From Bacteroidota bacterium (GTDB lineage Bacteria > Bacteroidota > Bacteroidia > Bacteroidales > Lentimicrobiaceae): a DNA stretch of 64,000 nucleotides. The position numbers and the translations under genes were made by a program. Of this stretch, positions 8,904 to 16,530 are shown in pieces (positions within the stretch are counted from its first letter, which is position 1; each line of letters begins with the position of its first letter). The notes beneath the pieces are model-generated. The model was not told the DNA's origin and searched no databases. It saw nothing but the letters and a program-made list of their open reading frames with translations. The stretch is from assembly GCA_023434665.1 (NCBI GenBank), contig JAEYSM010000052.1, forward strand, positions 8,559-72,558, given 5' to 3'.

Positions 8904-9641
8904 ATGGAATACATCACAGTTGAACGATTTGGATGTCTTGAGAAAGAGGAAATTTTAAGCTGTCTGGATGACGAAATGTTTTTACCAAATGCTTGCCTTC
9001 TTGAATCTGAATACCCTTTCAGGGGATACTACGAGAGGTTTACCTACCAAAGCAAACCATTATATTTCTACATGGTACTCGACGGTCAATATTCTCTGGA
9101 GAAAATATGGAGGATAATTCTTAAAGTGAGGAAGACATATACTCACAATTTTGACGCTGTTCCTGGTTTTCTTGAAATATTTGGTGCCAAATATCAGATA
9201 ATCAGGGTTAGGAATATTGATTCGTTCAATGAAATGGCCATACTTCAAAGACTATTTGCTGAAGAAGGACTTGTTTTTCATAAGAAAATGCGAAAAATGG
9301 AAGGTGAAACAGGAATTGTAAGACTTGAGAAATCGTTCTTCCTGGAGCCAATTGGTGATCTTATGTACATGGATGTATTTGAACCTCATCATGGATATTT
9401 CATAATTCCAAACCACTTTTCGTGGAATCAGTTTAAGCAACTTACCGCTGAAGTTCAGTTTGATATTAATCTTCTTTACTTTGATGCTGCTAATGCTTTC
9501 TTCTATGAAAATCATGGAATTATTGATATGGTCAGAATCTACAGGGAAGGTCTTGATAAGGAAAAGCTTTTCGCAATAAGAAACGGCTATTACCTGATTA
9601 TTAATCAGTATGTTGGCAAAGCTTCTGAAAATAAAATTTAA
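8904..9641 (+). CDS. Hypothetical protein, 245 aa
   Basis: I do not recognise this protein. It has no signal peptide, membrane segment or Cys cluster and is rich in aromatic residues (Tyr/Phe), suggesting a compact cytoplasmic alpha/beta protein. Internally, SKPLYFYMVLDGQYSLEKIW and EPHHGYFIIPNHFSWNQFKQL look like two related Trp-containing units, possibly a duplicated domain. It is transcribed alone between a divergent TonB receptor and a convergent Dcp gene, with a strong terminator just downstream. ATG 8904 lies about 25 bp after a TATCTTTA sequence that could be its -7 box (8872-8879). Confidence 0.7.
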   Translation: MEYITVERFGCLEKEEILSCLDDEMFLPNACLLESEYPFRGYYERFTYQSKPLYFYMVLDGQYSLEKIWRIILKVRKTYTHNFDAVPGFLEIFGAKYQIIRVRNIDSFNEMAILQRLFAEEGLVFHKKMRKMEGETGIVRLEKSFFLEPIGDLMYMDVFEPHHGYFIIPNHFSWNQFKQLTAEVQFDINLLYFDAANAFFYENHGIIDMVRIYREGLDKEKLFAIRNGYYLIINQYVGKASENKI

Positions 9642-9672
9642 ACTTTTACAGCAGCTTTAATTATACTCAAAA

Positions 9673-9700
9673 ATAAAGCCGGCATAAGAGCCGGCTTTAT
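9673..9700. terminator. Bidirectional intrinsic terminator
   Basis: A perfect 11-bp stem (ATAAAGCCGGC / GCCGGCTTTAT) with a 6-nt loop (ATAAGA) lies between two convergent genes, with A/T-rich flanks on both sides. It can end both the 8904 gene and the Dcp gene. Confidence 0.8.
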
Positions 9701-9723
9701 TAATTAATTATAACCTGAGTATC

Positions 9724-11832
9724 TTAATTCAACCCTCTTTTCTGTAAAAGAGCATTGACAGATGGTTCCTGCCCACGGAATTTGACATATTGCACCATTC
9801 CTTCGTCGTTTCCACATTCAGTGAGACAGTTTTTACGGAATGAGGCAGCAATTTCCTGGTTGAATATATCGCCCGACTGTTTGAAATAATCAAAAGCATC
9901 AGCATCTAATACAGCAGCCCAGAGATATACATAATATCCTGCAGCATAACCTCCATCAAAGATATGGGCAAAATAAGTTGATCTGTAACGTGGGTAAATT
10001 TCCTGAATAAGACCAATTTTATTCATTGCCTGGACTTCGAACTCATTTACATCTTTAATCTCAGCCGGAGTGGTCAATTTATGATATTCCATATCAAGAA
10101 TAGAAGCTGCAATATATTCAGTGTTATCAAATCCCTGGTTAAAGAGACTGCTATTCTGAATTTTTTCGATCAGAGCTTCAGGAATAACTTCACCTGTTTG
10201 GTAATGCTTGGCAAACATGCGTAACACTTCAGGTTCACCGGCCCAGTTTTCCATAATTTGTGAAGGAAGTTCAACATAATCTCTTGGTACATTTCCGGCA
10301 GTACGTGAATATTTCCCTTGTGTAAACAGTCCGTGAAGAGCGTGACCAAACTCATGGAATAAAGTCAGTGTCTCATCCCAGCTTAAAAGTGAAGGAGTGT
10401 CGCCATGAGGAGGAGTAAAGTTGCATACAATAGATACAATAGCATCGACTTTTTTGCCATTTTCCCAACCTGCAGGCTGAAAATCAGTGCACCAGGCTCC
10501 ACCATCTTTTGATGACCTTGGGAAATAGTCGAGATATAAAATCCCTAAATGACTACCATCGGTATCCTTCACCTGATATGTTTCGGCATCTTTATGATAA
10601 AGAGGAAGATTATCCACCCGACTGAAGGAAATTCCATAGAGGCGGGTAGCAACAGCAAACATTCCATTGCGGACTTTCTCAAGACTTAGATAAGGCCTGA
10701 GCTCATTTTCATCGAGATCGTATTTAGCTTTTCTTAGTTTTTCAGCATAATACCACCAGTCCCATGATTCGAGTTCGAAATTATTACCTTCGGCATTAGA
10801 AAGTGCCTGCATTTCCTGTAGTTCTGCTTTTGCAACCGGAAGAGCTGCAGTGTTTAGCTTGGTAAGGAATTCATCAACTGCTTGTGTTGTCTTTGCCATG
10901 TTCTCATCAATAACATAAGCTGCATAGTTTTCGTAACCAAGCAAATTAGCTTTCTCAGCTCTTAGTCGTACCATGTCGCTCACAACCTGCTTATTATCAT
11001 TGGCGTTGTTATTGTTTCCACGGTTAACATAACCCATGTAGAGCTGTTTACGCAAATCGCGGTTTTGGGCATATTGCAGGAAAGGGAGCATGCTCGGTTT
11101 GTTGAGTTTGAATACCCATTTTCCTTCTTTTCCTTCAGCTTTAGCGGCTTCGGCAGCTGCTGAAACAGCACTTTCGGGAAGTCCTGCAAGGTCCTCTTTC
11201 TTTTCGATCACCAGACTGAAATTATCATTTGTCTCCTTTAATTGGTTTTCTCCAAATTTGAGAGCAAGCATAGATAATTCACCGTTGATTACTCTTAGCC
11301 TGTCTTGCTTATCTTTTGGAAGATTTGCACCATCACGGACAAAGTCATTATAGTATTTTTCAACAACCCTTTTCTGTTGATCATCCAAACCGGCAGTTTC
11401 GCGCTTTTCGTAAACAGCCTTGATCTTTTCAAACAATTGTGGATTCATTGAAATGTTGTCGTAATGCTCTGAAAGGAGAGGAGATACTTTAACCGCAATC
11501 TCCTGCATTTTTTCATTCGTGTTGGCACTTTTAAGGTTAAAGAATACACTGGCGACTTTTGTCAGAAGTTTGCCGGATTTGTCATAGGCAAGAATTGTAT
11601 TTTCGAACTCGGGTGCCTGAGTATTTTCAGTGATAGCTTTTATTTCCTCGTTGTGTTGCTTCATGCCCTCTATAAATGCTAGCATGTAATGAGAGGTGTC
11701 GATCTTGTCGAATGGAGGAACTTCAAACGGTGTCTTGTATTCGGCAAAGAATGGATTGTCCTTAGTGTTGGACTGCTTACATGAAATGAATGCCGGTAAT
11801 GCCAGCATAACCAGATAAATTAATTTTTTCAT
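9724..11832 (-). CDS. dcp: Peptidyl-dipeptidase Dcp, M3 family lipoprotein
   Basis: A 702-residue zinc metallopeptidase of the M3 (thimet oligopeptidase/Dcp) family that removes C-terminal dipeptides from oligopeptides. The zinc motif HEFGHALHG, the upstream FTPPHGDTPSLL and the downstream DYVELPSQIMENW and YAAGYYVYLW segments are all intact. The N-terminus is a lipoprotein signal with lipobox FISC (Cys19), so it is probably membrane-anchored in the periplasm. Length is typical for Bacteroidota Dcp. It is a single gene with a terminator at 9673-9700. Confidence 0.92.
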   Translation of the reverse strand: MKKLIYLVMLALPAFISCKQSNTKDNPFFAEYKTPFEVPPFDKIDTSHYMLAFIEGMKQHNEEIKAITENTQAPEFENTILAYDKSGKLLTKVASVFFNLKSANTNEKMQEIAVKVSPLLSEHYDNISMNPQLFEKIKAVYEKRETAGLDDQQKRVVEKYYNDFVRDGANLPKDKQDRLRVINGELSMLALKFGENQLKETNDNFSLVIEKKEDLAGLPESAVSAAAEAAKAEGKEGKWVFKLNKPSMLPFLQYAQNRDLRKQLYMGYVNRGNNNNANDNKQVVSDMVRLRAEKANLLGYENYAAYVIDENMAKTTQAVDEFLTKLNTAALPVAKAELQEMQALSNAEGNNFELESWDWWYYAEKLRKAKYDLDENELRPYLSLEKVRNGMFAVATRLYGISFSRVDNLPLYHKDAETYQVKDTDGSHLGILYLDYFPRSSKDGGAWCTDFQPAGWENGKKVDAIVSIVCNFTPPHGDTPSLLSWDETLTLFHEFGHALHGLFTQGKYSRTAGNVPRDYVELPSQIMENWAGEPEVLRMFAKHYQTGEVIPEALIEKIQNSSLFNQGFDNTEYIAASILDMEYHKLTTPAEIKDVNEFEVQAMNKIGLIQEIYPRYRSTYFAHIFDGGYAAGYYVYLWAAVLDADAFDYFKQSGDIFNQEIAASFRKNCLTECGNDEGMVQYVKFRGQEPSVNALLQKRGLN

Positions 11833-11881
11833 CTAAAGAACTGTTAGGTTTGTTAAGGTGGTGTTGCAAGAAATATTGGAA

Positions 11882-11889
11882 CAAATGTA
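11882..11889 (-). promoter_or_regulatory. Possible -7 box for dcp
   Basis: Minus-strand TACATTTG fits TAnnTTTG and lies about 50 bp before the dcp ATG. No convincing -33 TTG was found at the expected distance. Confidence 0.35.
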
Positions 11890-11913
11890 AGTATATTGTG
11901 GAATATTAACACA

Positions 11914-12528
11914 TTATGAGGCTAAAAACATCCTTTTAGCTGTTCTTCCGATTAATGCAGTTGCAATGACATCAGTAGTGCCTCCTATTAATCCTCCTGC
12001 AAGAGGAACAGCTTTGCAGATGTTGATAAGTCCTTTGCTTCCTGATTTTGTGAGTAACGAAAAGCCGACTTTGCTATTAACATTTGCAAGTGTGTTTGTC
12101 GAAATGCTGTTAACTAATTTGCGGGTAAGTGCTTTGCTTGTCCTGATTCCGGTTTCTTGTATGATTTCTTTAACTGTATTTCCTGCAAGGCAGCTGATAA
12201 TGAGTTCTTTTGTTTTCTGATCACGGATATCCATTCCTGCTATATGGGCAATGGCAGCAACCATGCGTAGTTGCAGGAATATAACGGTTGCCAGGTTAGC
12301 GGGAATTGCGGCAGGAAGGGACATGAAACCACCAAGTCCTGAAATAAATCCACTACTACCGGCAAGCAATCGCTGATTTCTGATGATTGCGTCGGCCTTT
12401 TGAAGTAAAGACAAACCGGGATTTTGTTTTTCGGCTAAAACATAAGCACTGTCGATTCCGATTAAGCCGTTAATGGCTTTTTCGTATGACCAGTCAATGA
12501 TTTTGTCCCAAACGTAACCTTTTTGCAT
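11914..12528 (-). CDS. EcsC family protein
   Basis: A 204-residue protein of the EcsC family. The N-terminal helical segment (WSYEKAINGLIGIDSAY) and the central Gly/Ala-rich hydrophobic hairpin (GLGGFMSLPAAIPANLATVIFL followed by MVAAIAHIAGMDI) are characteristic. A second glycine-rich hydrophobic stretch sits near the C-terminus. The family is named for a Bacillus transporter-associated gene, but its biochemical role is not established. Here it is isolated from any ABC transporter, between dcp and the MFS gene on the same strand, with gaps (81 and 171 bp) that make an operon uncertain. Confidence 0.82.
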   Translation of the reverse strand: MQKGYVWDKIIDWSYEKAINGLIGIDSAYVLAEKQNPGLSLLQKADAIIRNQRLLAGSSGFISGLGGFMSLPAAIPANLATVIFLQLRMVAAIAHIAGMDIRDQKTKELIISCLAGNTVKEIIQETGIRTSKALTRKLVNSISTNTLANVNSKVGFSLLTKSGSKGLINICKAVPLAGGLIGGTTDVIATALIGRTAKRMFLAS

Positions 12529-12699
12529 GGAATCGGTTTTCTTGATTTAACCCTTTTATGCAAAAACCCTGCCATGCATTGCATTGAATTTCAAATGAAT
12601 GTAACAGGTTATGGCACTGATGGGAATATAGGTCTTACTTATCTATATTAGCCTGGGCTTTTGTTAAAAGCCTGAAATCATTTTATATCCGGTTGATTA

Positions 12700-14079
12700 C
12701 TACGGTAAGATTTCATCCGGTAAGACCTTTTTGTTCTTAACTGCTTTTGCCAGGGCACGTTGCTCGATAATTTCACTATAGAGTGTCAAGCCAAGAAATG
12801 AAGCTCCGATGACAAAGAAGATACCAATAGCAGCTACTGAAAACCTCATACTTCCTGTTATAACTTCGATTAATCCGAAACTGAAAGTGCCGAAAACAGC
12901 AGCCATTTTCTCCATAACATCATAAAAACTAAAGTAGCTGGTGTGTTCAGTAGAAGTGCCTGGTATCATCTTACTATAAGTTGACCTGGCAAGTGCTTGA
13001 GTTCCACCCATCACAAGTCCGATTAAACCGGCCACGATAACAAATTGAGTGGCATTTATAATTGCAGATGCTGCGGTTACAATAAGGATCCATGCAGATA
13101 CCGAAAGTATAAGTGCTTTTAAGTTGCCAACTTTGGCAGATAACCTTGAAAAGAACCAGGCACCGACCATACCAACCAATTGGATAGCAAGGACAGTACC
13201 TATTAATAGTTCTTCACCAATACCAAGCTGTTTCTCGCCGTAAGCCGCTGCCATGAACATGGTGGTCAGGAGTCCCATCATTACAAAGAAAAAGCCAATC
13301 AGGTAATAAGTGAGTTTGCGTGACCTGATGACTTTCTGGAATACTTTGTTCAGTTCCTTATATCCTTCAAAGAAAATATTTGTTTCCTGATCTTTTTTCC
13401 TTTTCCTATAGGTGTATTTGGGAAGTCTTCTGAAAGTTATCAGTGAAAAACCGATCCACCAGACGAAAACTGTGAGAAAGGATATTCTGGCAGGAAGGTT
13501 TCCTTTTTCAAGTCCAAAAAAGCCGGGTTGAAGAATCATCCAAAGATTAAACAGCAACAGGACAACTCCGCCAAGATAACCCATTGAATATCCTCTTGCA
13601 CTGATACTATCCTGATCTTTTTCTTCAGCAATTACCGGAAGAAATGAATTATAGTAAACCAAACTTCCCCCATAACCCAGAGTACCTAAAGTAAAAGCGA
13701 TGATGCCTAATTCAATATGCTCGGAGTCGAACCAGAATAATGCACCACAGGAGAGTGCTCCCATCCATGTAAAAAACTGCATAAACGCTTTTCTTCGACC
13801 CGTATAATCAGCAAGCGAAGAAAGCATGGGAGTTAAACCTGCTACTATCAGATAGGCTATTGCAATTGACCAGGAATAAAGTACAGAATTGATTATTTCA
13901 TGCCCAAAGAAGTTGACAATGAAATTATTTCCACGAGTCATCTCTCCATAATAGACTGGGAAGATGGCTGAAGCAATAGTTAGTTGGTAAACTGAATTTG
14001 CCCAATCATACATTATCCATCCTCTTATGACTTTTTTGTCACCTTTTTGGATGATAAAATTTTTTCTGCTTTTTTTCAA
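12700..14079 (-). CDS. MFS transporter, UMF1/Atg22-like family
   Basis: A 459-residue permease with 12 predicted helices. The N-terminus GWIMYDWANSVYQLTI and the segment SSLADYTGRRKAFM match the UMF1 (Vps22/Atg22-like) branch of the major facilitator superfamily, common in Bacteroidota; eukaryotic relatives export amino acids from vacuoles. The substrate cannot be read from the sequence. A likely promoter lies in the divergent region upstream (14153-14186). Confidence 0.85.
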   Translation of the reverse strand: MKKSRKNFIIQKGDKKVIRGWIMYDWANSVYQLTIASAIFPVYYGEMTRGNNFIVNFFGHEIINSVLYSWSIAIAYLIVAGLTPMLSSLADYTGRRKAFMQFFTWMGALSCGALFWFDSEHIELGIIAFTLGTLGYGGSLVYYNSFLPVIAEEKDQDSISARGYSMGYLGGVVLLLFNLWMILQPGFFGLEKGNLPARISFLTVFVWWIGFSLITFRRLPKYTYRKRKKDQETNIFFEGYKELNKVFQKVIRSRKLTYYLIGFFFVMMGLLTTMFMAAAYGEKQLGIGEELLIGTVLAIQLVGMVGAWFFSRLSAKVGNLKALILSVSAWILIVTAASAIINATQFVIVAGLIGLVMGGTQALARSTYSKMIPGTSTEHTSYFSFYDVMEKMAAVFGTFSFGLIEVITGSMRFSVAAIGIFFVIGASFLGLTLYSEIIEQRALAKAVKNKKVLPDEILP

Positions 14080-14152
14080 GAGATTACTTTTTTGATGACT
14101 GTATTGAAAATATCTGCTTGGAATTGGTAAAGCTAAGTTAAGTAAAAGATAA

Positions 14153-14186
14153 CAAATGTATATTATGTGGGCTTAAATTTTTCAAA
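14153..14186 (-). promoter_or_regulatory. Candidate promoter for the MFS gene
   Basis: Minus strand: a TTTG (14186-14183) and a TACATTTG -7 box (14160-14153), separated by 22 bp. This is close to the Bacteroidota housekeeping consensus, about 74 bp before the ATG at 14079. Confidence 0.45.
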
Positions 14187-14219
14187 TATTGCTTACATTA
14201 GTTGAATAAAAAGCAACCT

Positions 14220-15620
14220 ATGTTAAATAGAATACTGTTACTAGTTGTTATATCATCGTTTCTGACAATCAATGCATTAGCTCAGACAAATGATGCAAGA
14301 GTGGAAGCCGCTACAAATGAGGCTCAACAAAACGATTCCATTGTTAAAAAAGATAAGGTAAAATCCGGTTTTAATTTTGGAGCATTACCTGCTGTATCAT
14401 TCGATTCGGATCTGGGGTTTCAGTATGGATTGATTGGAAATCTGTTCAATTATGGCGATGGCTCTTACTACCCCGATTATAAATGGTCTCTTTATGGGGA
14501 ATGGTCAAGAACTACAAAAGGTTCCGGTACAAATCAGTTGTTTTTTGATTCAAAATATCTTCTTCCTTATGGATTAAGGATAACTGCCGACTTAAGCTTC
14601 CTGACTGAAAAGGCACTTGACTTTTATGGATTTAATGGATTCGAGGCAGCATATCATCCTGAATTTGAAGAGGATGAAGGTGACGACACTGCAAACTATA
14701 TTTCGAGAATGTACTATCGTCATGAGAGGAAAATAACCCGTGTCAGCGTGGATTTTCAAGGAGCTCTGTCAGGTAGAAAACTTAGATGGCTGGCAGGTTT
14801 TGGCAGGTTTGACAATAAGATAGCAACTGTAGATATTGAGCAACTGAATAAGGGACTGGATGATGATAAAAAATTGCCTCCGGTAGAAACTCTATATGAT
14901 AAGTATGTTAATTATGGATTTATAGGTGAAGAAGAAAAAGATGGTGGGGCTATTAATTCACTGAAACTAGGTATAGTTTATGATACCCGTGATAATGAAC
15001 CAAACCCTAACACCGGCTTTTGGATAGAGGCTATTGCTATGACAGCCCCGTCTTTTTTGGGAAACAGCGAATCTGCGTACACCAAGCTTGCCCTTATATA
15101 CAGGCATTACATACCGGTAGTAAAGGATAAACTAACCTTCGCCTACAGACTTGGCTGGCAAGGAACGGTTGATGGTGAAACACCATTTTATATGCAGCCT
15201 TATATGATTACCACAAATACAAAAATTACAAAGAGTGATGGATTGGGTGGAGCTAAATCATTAAGAGGCGTACTTAGAAACAGGGTAGTTGGTGATGCAT
15301 TCACTTATGCAAATCTGGAACTCCGTTATAAATTCCTTAAATTTAATCAGTGGAACCAAAACTTTTATGTCGCTCTGAGTGGTTTTGGTGACTTTGGAAC
15401 AATAACCAAAAGAATAGATATTAACAAAAGTCTGCTTCCGACATACGAGTTATATTCTGACTTCTTTGATATGGAAGAAGATAAACTGCACAGTGCTTAT
15501 GGACTGGGACTGCATGTTGCTATGAATGAAAATTTTATTCTTGCAATAGATTATGGCCTTGCCGGAAATAAGAAGGATGGGAATAGCGGAATGTATATCA
15601 GCATTGGATTCTTATTTTAA
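14220..15620 (+). CDS. BamA/TamA (Omp85) family outer-membrane protein, barrel only
   Basis: An outer-membrane protein of the surface-antigen (D15) family. I start at the ATG at 14220, giving a proper signal peptide ending ALAQ, rather than the TTG at 14202; the product is 466 aa. The Omp85 barrel hallmarks are visible: DTRDNEPNPNTGFW, then GGAKSLRGV (the lid-loop RG motif) and ELRYKF. The C-terminus ends in alternating hydrophobics and Phe, as barrels do. No POTRA domain is present, so it is the short Bacteroidota type with unknown client or substrate rather than BamA itself. Confidence 0.82.
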   Translation: MLNRILLLVVISSFLTINALAQTNDARVEAATNEAQQNDSIVKKDKVKSGFNFGALPAVSFDSDLGFQYGLIGNLFNYGDGSYYPDYKWSLYGEWSRTTKGSGTNQLFFDSKYLLPYGLRITADLSFLTEKALDFYGFNGFEAAYHPEFEEDEGDDTANYISRMYYRHERKITRVSVDFQGALSGRKLRWLAGFGRFDNKIATVDIEQLNKGLDDDKKLPPVETLYDKYVNYGFIGEEEKDGGAINSLKLGIVYDTRDNEPNPNTGFWIEAIAMTAPSFLGNSESAYTKLALIYRHYIPVVKDKLTFAYRLGWQGTVDGETPFYMQPYMITTNTKITKSDGLGGAKSLRGVLRNRVVGDAFTYANLELRYKFLKFNQWNQNFYVALSGFGDFGTITKRIDINKSLLPTYELYSDFFDMEEDKLHSAYGLGLHVAMNENFILAIDYGLAGNKKDGNSGMYISIGFLF

Positions 15621-15707
15621 AACTATTCTTGAAAGATGTAGGTTTTTAGTTCATAAAATATGATACGAGTTCTAAAATCAGGTCTTTTTATCGTCTATTG
15701 GATTTGA

Positions 15708-15734
15708 TGCAAAATATCCTTGAGGATATTTGCA
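15708..15734 (+). promoter_or_regulatory. Palindrome overlapping the -33 box (candidate operator 1)
   Basis: Inverted repeat TGCAAAATATCC - TTGA - GGATATTTGCA, perfect except for one extra A in the left arm. Its right arm contains the TTTG -33 box at 15729-15732, so a bound protein would block RNA polymerase. A hairpin role in RNA is unlikely because it lies upstream of the expected start of transcription. Confidence 0.55.
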
Positions 15735-15760
15735 TTATGAACGTAGGTTCATTATCTTTG
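15729..15760 (+). promoter_or_regulatory. Bacteroidota-type promoter with spacer palindrome (copper cassette)
   Basis: TTTG (15729-15732), a 20-bp spacer and a perfect TATCTTTG (15753-15760) match the housekeeping sigma consensus. The spacer holds a second dyad, ATGAAC-GTAG-GTTCAT (15737-15752), directly abutting the -7 box. It places transcription start just before the ATG at 15778 and rules out the in-frame TTG at 15730 as the start of the next gene. Confidence 0.72.
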
Positions 15761-15777
15761 TAGATATTTTTAAAGCT

Positions 15778-16002
15778 ATGAAATCTGCGCTCATTTTAAG
15801 ATTTTCACTCACACTACCGTTTTTGTTCTTTTTAGAATTGTTAATAATGGCTATTTTTGGATGTATTTCCATGGCTTGCGGTGCAAGTGATGAATTTATT
15901 TGTGGTACATATTGCACAATAGGTAAGGCAATGGCCGGAGTATTGACGTTGTATTTTATTTATTTAATTTTGCGAGACTTAAAGAGTAACGCAAGAAAAT
16001 AA
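15778..16002 (+). CDS. Small two-helix membrane protein with four cysteines
   Basis: A 74-residue protein with two hydrophobic helices (about 11-32 and 48-66) joined by a short loop holding Cys29, Cys34, Cys42 and Cys46, two of them next to Met or Gly. The ATG at 15778 is chosen because the promoter -7 box lies just upstream; a longer frame from TTG 15730 would overlap the promoter. I do not recognise a family. It is followed after one base by the DUF134 gene and, further on, by copper-uptake genes, so a role in metal sensing or transfer is a reasonable inference only. Confidence 0.7.
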   Translation: MKSALILRFSLTLPFLFFLELLIMAIFGCISMACGASDEFICGTYCTIGKAMAGVLTLYFIYLILRDLKSNARK

Positions 16003-16003
16003 T

Positions 16004-16414
16004 ATGTCTCGTCCTGTTAGAAGTCGTAAAATTTCCAATCCTCCAAAAATGTCAGGCTTTAAGCCTTATGGTGCCTTAATAAATAATGATAATAAGTCTA
16101 TCAGATTGCAATACGATGAATTTGAGAGCATTCGACTGGTATCATATTTGAATACTCCGCAAGATGAAGCCGCAAACATTATGGGCATCTCCCGACCAAC
16201 GTTAACCAGAGTTTACAATAATGCATTGTTAAAGATTGCTACTGCTTTCATCGAGTGTCTTCCTATTGAAATTGAGGGTGGTTCAGTTGAATTTTCGGGA
16301 GATTGGTATAAGTGCAAAAAATGCTATAAACTAATAAACGGACTCGAGAACCATATTAAATGTGCAGGCTGCGAATCGTATAGTGATCTTGAACTAATTA
16401 GACTTAATGTTTAA
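16004..16414 (+). CDS. DUF134 (UPF0251) family DNA-binding protein
   Basis: A 136-residue protein of the DUF134 family. It has the typical basic start (MSRPVRSRKI), the FKPYGA and YDEFESIRLV segments, and a sigma-region-4-like helix-turn-helix (QDEAANIMGISRPTLTRV). It adds a C-terminal zinc-ribbon-like part with CKKC and CAGC. It probably binds DNA and may sense a metal through the cysteines. It is co-transcribed with the small membrane protein (1-bp gap) behind a promoter with two palindromes, making it the best candidate for the protein that binds them; that is inference. Confidence 0.82.
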   Translation: MSRPVRSRKISNPPKMSGFKPYGALINNDNKSIRLQYDEFESIRLVSYLNTPQDEAANIMGISRPTLTRVYNNALLKIATAFIECLPIEIEGGSVEFSGDWYKCKKCYKLINGLENHIKCAGCESYSDLELIRLNV

Positions 16415-16490
16415 TGGGTTCTTTATTTCATCTTATTGGATTCGTTAAGTTTCGCTACAAGTGGATGCTGATTAAAAAACTTTTTAGTGG

Positions 16491-16509
16491 TTAGATTGTA
16501 TTGTTCTAA
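16491..16509. promoter_or_regulatory. Short dyad before the OprC-like gene
   Basis: TTAGA-N9-TCTAA lies about 22 bp before the ATG of the TonB receptor at 16531, in the 116-bp gap after the DUF134 gene. It could be an operator or chance; no clear promoter boxes were found beside it. Confidence 0.25.
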
Positions 16510-16530
16510 TCACGATATAAAGGAAAGAGT

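Noticed and set aside
12656..12672. GGCTTTT-GTT-AAAAGCC hairpin after the MFS gene
   Set aside because: A 7-bp stem lacking a U-run on the gene strand; a terminator cannot be supported.
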